Shown piece after piece: positions 23,500 to 31,616 of a DNA stretch of 34,559 nucleotides. Position 1 is the first letter of the stretch. Each line of letters begins with the position of its first letter. The stretch covers positions 1 to 34,559 of the forward strand of contig SLMS01000131.1 of assembly GCA_007133495.1 (NCBI GenBank). The letters run 5' to 3'. This stretch comes from Candidatus Sumerlaeota bacterium (lineage in GTDB: Bacteria; Sumerlaeota; Sumerlaeia; SLMS01). Position numbers and translations under genes: made by a program. The notes under the pieces are model-generated. The model did not search any database. It saw nothing but the letters and a program-made list of their open reading frames with translations, and was not told the origin of the DNA.

Positions 23500-24753
23500 A
23501 TGACCCCGTCAGTTCAACAGGAAGCTCCCCCCACGTCTCCCGCGGGGCCGCTACCCCTCGCCCGCCTCACCATCACCGGCGTCTTCATGGGCTTGGCCAA
23601 CCTCATCCCCGGCGTCAGCGGCGGCACCATGGTTCTGGCCCTCGGTCTTTACCGCGAATTCATCGGCGCCGTCTCTGAAATAACCCGCCTGCGCTTCGCC
23701 GCGAGACCTCTCATCGTCCTGGCCATGCTCTTCGGCCTCGCTGCCGCCACCATCCTCGGCCTTGCCGGAGTCATCGAATTCCTCCTGGAGACCTTCAAAC
23801 CCGGCATGTTGGCTCTCTTTGTCGGCATGACCCTCGGCGGAGCTCCCATGCTCTACCGCCAGCTCCGCCCCATCAACCTCTCCTCCGCACTCTTTGCCGG
23901 CGCCGGCCTTGCCCTCATGGCTGTTATTGCCTTTGGCCTTCAGCCCGACCTCCGCACCCCTGGCTGGGGGTGGTTCTTCGCCGCAGGGCTCGTTGGCAGC
24001 TCCGCCATGATCCTTCCCGGCATCTCCGGCAGCTACCTGCTCCTCGTCCTCGGCCTCTATCTCCCGGTTATCTCTGGCATCTCGGACCTCCGCGCCGCCC
24101 TTACCGAACGCGACATCTCCCAGCTTATCGCCGTCGGCTACGGCTTGGTCCTCCCCGTCGGTCTTGGCCTCGTGGCGGGGGTCGTTGCGCTCTCCAACCT
24201 CCTCAAATTCTTCCTAGAACGCTACGAGCGCCCCACCACTGCCCTCCTCCTCGGCCTGCTCCTGGGCGCCGTCCTCGGCCTCTACCCCTTTCAGGACACC
24301 AGCCTCGACCGCCTCCCGCGCTACGCCGTCAGCGACAACGGCCGGCCCGGCGAGGGCGAACTGCGCATCATCGGCTTCGGCTGGGAGCAAGGTACCGGCG
24401 GCCCCATCGAACGCCAACTGCAGCACCTCCCCTCGGACCTGCTCGAAGTGGAAATACTCGAGACCGCCACGGACCGCGCCCCCACGGTCGCCGACGTGCA
24501 GGCAGCACGCGAAACCAGCGCCGTCATCATCGCCTACGACGTCCGCATCCCCCGCGAAGTCCGCCAGGAAACCAGCGACCGCGACGCCGGCCGCGTGCCG
24601 CTCTACATCGTTCCAGACACTGAACTTACGTTCCCCCGCGGCGTCCTCGCCCTATTCCTTGCCGCTGGCGGATTCCTCTTCACCTTCTCGCTCGGCCGGC
24701 TCAAAAACTCCTCACGACCACCGGCCACCGAAAACCCGCCCACCGCGCAGTAA
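23500..24753 (+). CDS. DUF368 family polyprenyl-phosphate translocase (PopT-type) with inserted soluble domain
   Basis: The 417-residue integral membrane protein has the two inverted-repeat motifs of DUF368: NLIPGVSGGTM (34-44) and MILPGISGSYLLLVLGLY (170-187). Members of this family were shown to return undecaprenyl phosphate across the inner membrane for reuse in cell-wall and glycan synthesis. Typical DUF368 proteins have about 270-300 residues. Here about 115 extra polar residues (about 266-380) sit between the penultimate helices and a last membrane helix (381-398). The start at 23500 has AAGG about 7 nt upstream; in-frame sequence before it looks non-coding and contains the operator-like repeats. 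The next gene, an epimerase-like cupin, is 48 nt downstream. Lipid-carrier recycling fits the GT-C-like proteins in the window. Confidence 0.92.
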   Translation: MTPSVQQEAPPTSPAGPLPLARLTITGVFMGLANLIPGVSGGTMVLALGLYREFIGAVSEITRLRFAARPLIVLAMLFGLAAATILGLAGVIEFLLETFKPGMLALFVGMTLGGAPMLYRQLRPINLSSALFAGAGLALMAVIAFGLQPDLRTPGWGWFFAAGLVGSSAMILPGISGSYLLLVLGLYLPVISGISDLRAALTERDISQLIAVGYGLVLPVGLGLVAGVVALSNLLKFFLERYERPTTALLLGLLLGAVLGLYPFQDTSLDRLPRYAVSDNGRPGEGELRIIGFGWEQGTGGPIERQLQHLPSDLLEVEILETATDRAPTVADVQAARETSAVIIAYDVRIPREVRQETSDRDAGRVPLYIVPDTELTFPRGVLALFLAAGGFLFTFSLGRLKNSSRPPATENPPTAQ

Positions 24754-24801
24754 ACCTGCCGGCCTCCGGCGAAGTCAAATCACTACAGGGAAGCACGAAC
24801 C

Positions 24802-25260
24802 ATGATTGAAGGGGTCAAAGTCAAGCGCCTCACGGTACATTGCGACGAGCGTGGCAGGCTCATGGAAATGCTCCGGGCAGACGATCCCGGCCTCGATACC
24901 CGCTTCGGCCAAGTTTACATGACCACCGCCTACCCCGGCACTGTCAAAGCATGGCACTACCATCGCCTCCAGACGGACCACTTCGTCTGCCCCGTCGGCA
25001 TGATCAAACTTGTGCTCCACGACAACCGCGAGGACTCCGCCACCAAAGGCGAGACAAACGAGTTCTTCCTCGGTGTCCACAACCCCATCCTCGTCGAAAT
25101 CCCCCCCCTCGTTTACCACGGATTCAAGTGCATCTCCGAAACCGAAGCTCTCGTCATCAACACCGTCACCGAATGCTACAACCACGAACAGCCCGACGAG
25201 TACCGGATTCCACCACATTCGGGAGAAATACCCTATGAGTGGGGAAGAAAAGACGGCTGA
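24802..25260 (+). CDS. dTDP-4-dehydrorhamnose 3,5-epimerase-like cupin
   Basis: The 152-residue single cupin domain resembles RmlC: AWHYHRLQTDHFVCPVGMIKLVLHD, with H52 at the place of the catalytic histidine, then REDSATKGETNEFFLG and PPLVYHGFKC (H106). The C-terminal TECYNHEQPDEYRIPP also fits. RmlC proper has about 180 residues and epimerises dTDP-4-keto-6-deoxyglucose on the way to dTDP-rhamnose. This shorter version and the absence of rmlA, B or D nearby mean the sugar cannot be named. A ribosome-binding site (CAGGGAAG) precedes the ATG. It is probably co-transcribed with the DUF368 gene and so likely serves cell-surface polysaccharide synthesis. Confidence 0.85.
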   Translation: MIEGVKVKRLTVHCDERGRLMEMLRADDPGLDTRFGQVYMTTAYPGTVKAWHYHRLQTDHFVCPVGMIKLVLHDNREDSATKGETNEFFLGVHNPILVEIPPLVYHGFKCISETEALVINTVTECYNHEQPDEYRIPPHSGEIPYEWGRKDG

Positions 25261-25395
25261 AATCCGTGAGATTCCCTTGATGGTCTGATTCTCGCGGGCA
25301 CAAACTCCTCGGGGATCGGAATCGATCGCCGGGGGGCTATCATGCCCCGCACCCGGCAACAAGACTTCTCGAAGGGAGAAGGCAACACCATTACA

Positions 25396-28300
25396 ATGCC
25401 CTCCAAGGGTCGCCCACCTTCCTGGCCATTTGCGGCACTGCTCGTTCTCGGGCTCGTAGTGCTGGTGGGATGGCTGTTTCTCAATGGCACCCCGGCCCCC
25501 GAAGAGGACACCCCGGAGACCACTGCGGAGCTTCCCCGGCAGCCCGAACGCGGGCCCCTCATCCCCGAGATGCGAATGGGCATGGACCGGTCGCCCGCCG
25601 CACAGGCCTATCGCGAGGAACTCCGCCAGCAGCGCGAAGCCGAAGCACCCCCGCCCGAACCCGAAGAAGAACCCGAAGAGGGCGAATACCCCCCGACCGA
25701 GGAATACACCCCCCCCGAGCCCATCGAAATCGCCCTTGAGATGGAGCCCGGCGAGCTTATCGGCTGGGTCAACGACGAGCACGGCGCACCCCTCCAGGAC
25801 GTCAGAATCGCCCTCAAGTACGAAGAAGCCGTCGAGGACGGTGTCGAGCCCCCCACGCCCGAAACACGGTCCACCGAAAACGGCCTCTTCACCGTCGAGG
25901 AAATCCCCCCCGGCCCCTGGACCGTCACCGCACGCAAGGACAACTACGCCAAGGTCGCCCAGACCGCCGTCCAGATACCCTCCGGCTCGCAGGCAGGTCC
26001 CATCACCCTGCGCATGGAGCCTGAACTCGTCCTCAAAGGGACCGTCCGCGCGCGGGACGAAGTGCTCCCCGGCGCACAGGTCAGCGTCTTTCGCGACCTG
26101 CTGACGATAAACAGCCGCGGCGAAGTCTCCCGCGTCCGCGTGGACTACGGCGGCACGTCCACCGACGGCGAAGGCGCCTTCGAAATACGCAGGCTCCCCG
26201 AAGCTGCCCTCACCCTGCGCGTCCGCTCTCCGGGCTACGCACGCCTCCAGGAGCGCATCCCCATGCGCCCGGACATGTCCGCCCTGCAGCTCACCCTCCG
26301 CCCCGAAGCCACTCTCGGTGGAACCGTGCGCGGCTCCCTCGGCCAAGCCGTCGAAGGCGCCGAACTCACTCTCCGCCAGCCCGACGTCGGCGGCGAGTCC
26401 GGCGAAGTCGCCAAGACAACAAGCGGCGAGAACGGCACCTTCCTCTTCAGGGAACTCCCCAGCGGCCGCGACTACCATCTGCACGCCAAAGCCGAGAACT
26501 ACGCTCCCGCCGGGCCCATCGAAGTCTCCAGCGGCACCAGCACCAATGTCATTAACCTCGACTCCGGCGGCATCATCACCGGCCGCGTCGCCAACTTCGA
26601 CACCGGCGCCCCCATGGCCTCCATCGGCGTCGTCGCCATCTCCGCAAACGAAGACCGCCGGCGCACCGCCCTCTGGACGAAGACAAACAGCCGCGGCGAA
26701 TACCGCATTACCCGCCTCCCCGCCGGCGACTACAACGTCGCCATCGTCAATGACAGCCTCACCTCCGAACCCAAGTCCGGCGTTCAGGTCGATCACAACT
26801 CCACCACAGAAGGCATCGACTTCTCCATCTACCCCGGCCTTCAGCTAAGGGGATACGTCGTTGACGGCGAGACAGGTGATCCCCTCCAGGACGCCCGCGT
26901 CACCGTCAAGAGCCTCGTCGGGCCCGAACTGCTCACCGCAAAGGAAACCACCACCTTCACCGAAGGCTCGGGCATCTTCCGCTTCCCGAACATGCCCCAG
27001 GGGCTCTACACCTTCGAAGCCAGCCTCGACGGCTACATGCGCGGCGCCGGTGAGGAAGGCTCCGTCCGCGTCGAAGCACTCCGCGGCACCGACCCCGAAC
27101 CCGTTGACATCAAACTCTATCGCGGCGGCCGCATCGAAGGCTACGTCAACAGCGCGGGGGGCAACCCCATCCCCAATGCCACCGTCCAGCTCTTCCGCGC
27201 TGGGGGGTCTCCCGGCCGCATCCGCGAACGGGACTTCTTCACAAGCACCGACAGTGGCGGGCACTTCGAAATGGAAGGCATCCCCATCCACGACGAGGTC
27301 CACCTGCATGTCACCGCATGGGCCGAAGGCCACACAAAGGCCCGCAGCGAACGCGTCATCCTAAACCGCGACCAGAGCAGCCGCACCGTCGAACTCGTCC
27401 TCGGTGCGGGCCAGACGCTGCAGGCCACCGTCAGGTCCTCAACCGGCGAAGGCCTCTCCGATGCCGACGTCCGCCTCAGTCACTCCGACTTCAGCGACCC
27501 GGACCCTTCTACCTGGCGCCAGCGCGAAAGCGAAGACGGCCGATACAGCTTCGAAAACATCCCCTTCGGCCGCGTCCGCGTAAACGCAAGCCGCGACGGA
27601 TATCTTCCCGCCGGTGGCAACGTCAACGTGGAGTCGCGCGGCATCGCCGAGATCGAACTCACCCTCGACCCCGCGCAACGCATCACCGGCAGGGTTTACG
27701 ACGACCAACTGAACACCCTCCGCTCCGGCCGCGTGGACGCACGCGCAGAACGCGGGGCACGGGGCTCAGGCCGCTCAAACATCGACTCCGAGGGCCGCTT
27801 CGATATCGACACCATCGGCGAAGGCACCTTCCTCCTCGAAGTCAACACCGACATCTCCACCTCCACCGGCAACCGCCGCTTCACCTGGGGCTTTCCCGGC
27901 AACGAACCCAACATGGGCCTCTCCGACGTCATCCTCGTCGTGCCCGCCGGCGGCGGCCTCGAAGGAAAGGTCTTCCTCCCCGACTCCGAAGGCCCGCCCG
28001 CGCGCTTCTCCATCCGCGTGCGCGGCAGCTATACTGATGACGCAGGCCGCAACCGCAGCATCAACGAAAGCCACAACTTCAGCGGCACTGACCGTTGGCG
28101 CTTCGAAAAGCTCCCGCCAGGCGAGTACAACGTCACCGCAAGCGCCCCCAACTACCTCCCCGTCACCGTCGGCCCCTTCGAAGTGGGCTCCGACGGCGTC
28201 TATACTGCTGGCACCATCTCCCTCCATCCGGGCGGCGCCGTCCGCTTCCGTGCCGTGCACTCCCGGACCCAGGAGGCCATCGGAGGCGTCCTCGGCCGCC

Positions 28301-29307
28301 TCACACCCGACGGGCCAAGCTCCCGCACCAACAACCAGGGCATCGCCAATATCGGCACCGTCAAGCCCGACATCTATACGCTCGAACTCTCTCACGGCGA
28401 CTTCCTCCCCACCGAACGCGAGGTCGTCCAGGTCACACGCGGCGGCGAAACTGACCTCGGCACCATCCGCATGGACCCCGGCGGCGTTCTCCATGGCCGC
28501 GTCGTGGACGGCACCCGCCAGCCTCTCCGCGGCATCAACGTCGAGGCACGCTCCGTAGAGGAAGAAGACGAGGTGAACCGTGCCGGCACCGACGCAGGCG
28601 GCCGTTACTCCCTGCGCGGCCTGCGCCCCGGCGGTCAGATCGTCACCTTCAGCGGCACCGTCAACGACCGCCGCGTCGCGCGCAGTTTCGAAATCAACAT
28701 CTCCCCCGAGCGCGAATCAAACCACGACGTCACCCTCTGGGCCAACTCACGCCTTACCGGCACCCTCAATGCCGCCTCCGACGTCGACGTCTCCCGCGCC
28801 GTCGTCAATCTATACCCCATGCGCGGGGACAATGTCCCCATCACCGGCCAGTCCATACGCGTAAGCGGCATCTCCGGTAACCGCTTCGTCGAGGACAACA
28901 TGCTCGAAGGCCGCTACCTCGTCACCGTGCAGGCACCCCGCGGCTCCGGTACCGCCTACTGGGCAAACGTGGTCACCGTCGAGGACCGCGAAACATACGC
29001 CACCATCAACCAGGGCACCACAAATATAGACGGCCGCATCCTCATGACGGAAAACGGCCCTCCCGTGGCCAACCAGGAAGTCCAGCTCAGGCTCCTCACC
29101 GCCCCCCAGAGCGGCGTCTCCAGCCTGCGCCAGTGGTGGCAGTGGACCACCCGCACCGGTGAGGACGGGCTCTTCTCCCTCCGCAATCTCCCCGCGGGCA
29201 CCTACTCCCTCACCGCCCACAACGACGACATCGAGGCCGATATCCTCGAAATCATTCAGCTCCGCCCCGGCAGCTACGTCGAAGGCAAGGTTCTCTCCTT
29301 CCAGTAG
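25396..29307 (+). CDS. Membrane-anchored protein with about 13 carboxypeptidase-regulatory-like repeats
   Basis: The product has 1303 residues. A single N-terminal membrane helix (about 11-29) is followed by a Pro/Glu-rich spacer to about residue 110. About 13 tandem beta-sandwich modules of roughly 90 residues then run to the C-terminus. Each module begins with a GxV-type strand (LIGWVNDEHGAPL, LHGRVVDGTRQPL, LRGYVVDGETGDPL). Each ends in a turn-and-strand of the form GxFxxxxLPxGxYxLxA (GEYRITRLPAGDYNVAI, GLFSLRNLPAGTYSLTA). This is the CarboxypepD_reg-like fold. The protein has no catalytic domain and probably acts as a periplasmic or surface scaffold or adhesin. Start choice: ATG at 25396 follows the purine-rich GAAGGGAGAAGG; ATG at 25342 would add 18 residues. 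The 135 nt between the epimerase-like gene and 25396 hold no other feature I can support. Confidence 0.9.
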   Translation: MPSKGRPPSWPFAALLVLGLVVLVGWLFLNGTPAPEEDTPETTAELPRQPERGPLIPEMRMGMDRSPAAQAYREELRQQREAEAPPPEPEEEPEEGEYPPTEEYTPPEPIEIALEMEPGELIGWVNDEHGAPLQDVRIALKYEEAVEDGVEPPTPETRSTENGLFTVEEIPPGPWTVTARKDNYAKVAQTAVQIPSGSQAGPITLRMEPELVLKGTVRARDEVLPGAQVSVFRDLLTINSRGEVSRVRVDYGGTSTDGEGAFEIRRLPEAALTLRVRSPGYARLQERIPMRPDMSALQLTLRPEATLGGTVRGSLGQAVEGAELTLRQPDVGGESGEVAKTTSGENGTFLFRELPSGRDYHLHAKAENYAPAGPIEVSSGTSTNVINLDSGGIITGRVANFDTGAPMASIGVVAISANEDRRRTALWTKTNSRGEYRITRLPAGDYNVAIVNDSLTSEPKSGVQVDHNSTTEGIDFSIYPGLQLRGYVVDGETGDPLQDARVTVKSLVGPELLTAKETTTFTEGSGIFRFPNMPQGLYTFEASLDGYMRGAGEEGSVRVEALRGTDPEPVDIKLYRGGRIEGYVNSAGGNPIPNATVQLFRAGGSPGRIRERDFFTSTDSGGHFEMEGIPIHDEVHLHVTAWAEGHTKARSERVILNRDQSSRTVELVLGAGQTLQATVRSSTGEGLSDADVRLSHSDFSDPDPSTWRQRESEDGRYSFENIPFGRVRVNASRDGYLPAGGNVNVESRGIAEIELTLDPAQRITGRVYDDQLNTLRSGRVDARAERGARGSGRSNIDSEGRFDIDTIGEGTFLLEVNTDISTSTGNRRFTWGFPGNEPNMGLSDVILVVPAGGGLEGKVFLPDSEGPPARFSIRVRGSYTDDAGRNRSINESHNFSGTDRWRFEKLPPGEYNVTASAPNYLPVTVGPFEVGSDGVYTAGTISLHPGGAVRFRAVHSRTQEAIGGVLGRLTPDGPSSRTNNQGIANIGTVKPDIYTLELSHGDFLPTEREVVQVTRGGETDLGTIRMDPGGVLHGRVVDGTRQPLRGINVEARSVEEEDEVNRAGTDAGGRYSLRGLRPGGQIVTFSGTVNDRRVARSFEINISPERESNHDVTLWANSRLTGTLNAASDVDVSRAVVNLYPMRGDNVPITGQSIRVSGISGNRFVEDNMLEGRYLVTVQAPRGSGTAYWANVVTVEDRETYATINQGTTNIDGRILMTENGPPVANQEVQLRLLTAPQSGVSSLRQWWQWTTRTGEDGLFSLRNLPAGTYSLTAHNDDIEADILEIIQLRPGSYVEGKVLSFQ

Positions 29308-29320
29308 CCACCCTGAACTG

Positions 29321-31099
29321 TCAGTACAGTGCTGGAATCTCGTCACCCGGCACGGCATTCACCAGCCGCGCCGTGTTGTGCGCGCGCCGGATTGCCTCTG
29401 CATTCTCCTCCGTATTACGCACCCACACCTGCCAGCCCGCCCCCAGCGGATCGTGCGGCAATTCCGGCCACGCGGCTCCAAGGACCCAATCATCCCCGCC
29501 CGCCCGCCGAAGCGCCTGCGCCAGCCGTTGCCCGCCCTGCGTGATGATCCACTGAACCTCGTACTCGTCCAATACTTCCCGCCAATTGTTGTACAGCACC
29601 CGCCCCTCATCGTCCCGAAACGGAAACTCCGCCGCCGTCACGACGTAATTTTCCAGCCGGAAGAACTCCCCTCCGAAAATATCGAAACGCGAGTCACTGA
29701 AAACCAGATTCCGCTCCGGTGACAGGCGCCAGATCAAATATCCCGCATAGCGATTCTCGTTGAACATGTTCCCCGGCAGCTCCGCCAGCTCCGCAAGGTC
29801 CGCCACTTGCGCCGGAAAGCGCTCCCGTATATACGCCCGTCCATCCAGGTACTGCAGGTTCCTTCCTGCGTAGCTCGCCTGCGTCAGCGGACTCAGCCAC
29901 TGCCCGCCCTCCCGCGGGTTCACCGACACCCAGCCCGCCAGATAGACAGCCATCACCGCCACACCCACCGAAGGTGCCGCCCGCCGCCATATCATCCACC
30001 CCGCGTCCGGCAAGTTCCATTCCGCCAGCGAACGCTCCGCCCGCCGCACCGCCTCCCCCAGCACACGCGCCGTCAGCGGCACCATCATGATCGAAAACAG
30101 AGAAAGGTGCCGCACATGCTGGATCGCCTGATGCAGGAAAAACAGATAAATCGCCAGCTCCCAAAACCGCACCCGGAAACCCCGCAGCAGAAACGCCAAC
30201 GCCAACGTCCCTAGCACTGCCAACTGGAAATCGATCACGAAGTAGAAATCCGGCGACGCCAGCTCCCCGATCGCCCGCACCAACTCCGTATCCGTCAGCA
30301 CCCGCGCCGGAAGCTCGTATAGACGCCAACCATACGGATTCACCAGCGTCGCCACAAGCGCCGCCGGCAGCAACAACGCCAGCATCCGCGCCGGCACCAC
30401 CTGCGGCAGCCTGGCCAGCGGAACCGCCGGCAGCCGGTGCCGCACAGACTGGAAGCCATGGTCCGCCGCGAAGAAACCGAGAATCACCCCCGCCGCAAGC
30501 CAGCCTCCGTGCAGATTCGTCCACAGCGCAATCACCGGCGGCAGCGCCCAGAGCCACGCCCGCCGCAGCCAGCCCTCCGTCACCCCAACCAGCAGCAACA
30601 ACTGGCCCGCCAGCAGCAGATTGCTCACCACCGGTGGCCGCACATAGAACATACGCCGGCCGATGGCTATACACAGCACCGCCACAAGGAGCGCAATCCA
30701 CACACGCCCCGATATACGGTATGCCAGCAGATAGACAAGCCCCACCGTCAGCGCAATCAGCACGCCGTTGAACAGGATGGCGCCCCGCCAGCCGCCCAGG
30801 CCGCTCGCCTCGCCCGCACGCCAGGCAAGATAGTAGCCCGCCTGCGCCAGCCACTCGTGATTGTGCCACTCGTGGTCCTGCGCCGTATGGCTGAAGACGT
30901 CGTGTTCCGGAAGACCGTTCTGGACGATATACTGGCCCGTCTTTACATGCCACCAGCAATCGTTGTCCGATCGGATCGGCACCACCGCGATGTGCAACGC
31001 ATAGGCAAAGAGGAACAGCACCGCCAGCGCATGCGCCAGCCCCAACGGAAGAGCGCTTCCGCCCCGCTCACCTGCGGGTTCCCCCTCACTCCTCGTCAT
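29321..31099 (-). CDS. Polytopic membrane protein, GT-C glycosyltransferase-like
   Basis: A 592-residue protein with about 10-12 membrane helices and a soluble C-terminal region from about residue 420. The first loop after the first helix carries SDNDCWWHVKTGQYIVQNG (D45, D47, H51) and HNHEWLAQAGYY (HEWL 81-84). This combination, DxDxWWH with HEWL, marks a large family of uncharacterised bacterial membrane proteins related to GT-C glycosyltransferases; acidic residues in this loop are catalytic in that superfamily. The soluble tail has alternating strands and helices (RYAGYLIWRL, VFSDSRFDIFGGEFF). Its ATG at 31099 overlaps the bifunctional-nuclease gene by 14 nt, implying coupling. It is convergent with the repeat-protein gene, 13 nt apart. 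Confidence 0.82.
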   Translation of the reverse strand: MTRSEGEPAGERGGSALPLGLAHALAVLFLFAYALHIAVVPIRSDNDCWWHVKTGQYIVQNGLPEHDVFSHTAQDHEWHNHEWLAQAGYYLAWRAGEASGLGGWRGAILFNGVLIALTVGLVYLLAYRISGRVWIALLVAVLCIAIGRRMFYVRPPVVSNLLLAGQLLLLVGVTEGWLRRAWLWALPPVIALWTNLHGGWLAAGVILGFFAADHGFQSVRHRLPAVPLARLPQVVPARMLALLLPAALVATLVNPYGWRLYELPARVLTDTELVRAIGELASPDFYFVIDFQLAVLGTLALAFLLRGFRVRFWELAIYLFFLHQAIQHVRHLSLFSIMMVPLTARVLGEAVRRAERSLAEWNLPDAGWMIWRRAAPSVGVAVMAVYLAGWVSVNPREGGQWLSPLTQASYAGRNLQYLDGRAYIRERFPAQVADLAELAELPGNMFNENRYAGYLIWRLSPERNLVFSDSRFDIFGGEFFRLENYVVTAAEFPFRDDEGRVLYNNWREVLDEYEVQWIITQGGQRLAQALRRAGGDDWVLGAAWPELPHDPLGAGWQVWVRNTEENAEAIRRAHNTARLVNAVPGDEIPALY

Positions 31100-31505
31100 C
31101 GTCGCCGAGCGAGGCCGCTTCCAGCACCTCTTCCGCCGCGTAGATCGGCACTCGTCTCTTGCTTGCCAGCACAAGGCTGTCCGACGGCCGCGCGTCCACC
31201 CGCGCCGTCTCCCCGTCCGCCGTCCGCACCAGCAACTTGCCGATGTACGTGTCCCCTCTCAACTCCTCCACGATTACGCCCGTCAGCTCGCCCCCCATCT
31301 CCTCGATCGTGTTCAGCACCAGGTCGTGCGTCATCGGCCGCGGAGCGTGCTGGCCGTGCAGGGACTGGTCCAGCGCCAGCACCTCGTAGGGTCCGATGTA
31401 GATCGGAAACGAGCGCGTCCCCTCCTTCTCCCGCAGCACGACGGTGTGCGGACCCGCGTCCCCGCGAATCTGAATTTCCACCAGCTCCATTTCTTTCATC
31501 ATCAT
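31086..31505 (-). CDS. Bifunctional nuclease (BFN, DUF151) domain protein
   Basis: The 139-residue protein is a single BFN domain: ELVEIQIRGDAGPHTVVLRE, FPIYIGPYEVLALDQSLHGQ, PRPMTHDLVLNTIEEMGGEL and the near-C-terminal VDARPSDSLVLASKRRVPIYAAEEVLEAA. The RPSD.. block is the most conserved part of the family. A plant member has been reported to cut RNA and DNA; bacterial members are mostly uncharacterised. The start at 31505 is preferred over the next two in-frame ATGs (31502, 31499) because GGGAG lies 9 nt before it. It stands after a terminator hairpin that separates it from secA, so it probably has its own promoter. It overlaps the downstream membrane-protein gene by 14 nt. Confidence 0.9.
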   Translation of the reverse strand: MMMKEMELVEIQIRGDAGPHTVVLREKEGTRSFPIYIGPYEVLALDQSLHGQHAPRPMTHDLVLNTIEEMGGELTGVIVEELRGDTYIGKLLVRTADGETARVDARPSDSLVLASKRRVPIYAAEEVLEAASLGDDDEE

Positions 31506-31552
31506 GGCCTGCCACTCCCGGCAACGATCATTGTCCTGCCGCTTACAACAGA

Positions 31553-31581
31553 AGGGAGCCGGACGCAAGGTCCGGCTCCCT
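31553..31581 (-). terminator. Intrinsic-type terminator after secA
   Basis: A perfect 12-bp stem (31553-31564 pairing with 31570-31581; core GGGAGCCGGAC / GTCCGGCTCCC) has a 5-nt loop, GCAAG. It lies 36 nt past the secA stop codon and 48 nt before the next gene. The sequence following on the minus strand, TCTGTTGTAAG, is only moderately T-rich, so termination may be partial. Confidence 0.7.
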
Positions 31582-31616
31582 CTCATTTGCGGCTTTTGAT
31601 TGGCGGCAAGGCCCTC

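Noticed and set aside
24758-24770. Hairpin GCCGG-CCT-CCGGC after the DUF368 gene as a terminator
   Set aside because: A stem of only 5 bp with a 3-nt loop and no following T-run; common by chance in GC-rich DNA.
24775-26796. A minus-strand open frame of about 670 codons opposite the DUF368 end, the epimerase-like gene and the repeat protein
   Set aside because: Gly/Ala/Asp-rich translation with no domain. It crosses three real plus-strand genes with clear motifs, so it is a composition artefact.
29317-29330. Inverted repeat ACTGT-CAGT-ACAGT between convergent genes as a bidirectional terminator
   Set aside because: The stem is short and AT-containing, with no T-run on either side. It also overlaps the coding end of the minus-strand gene.
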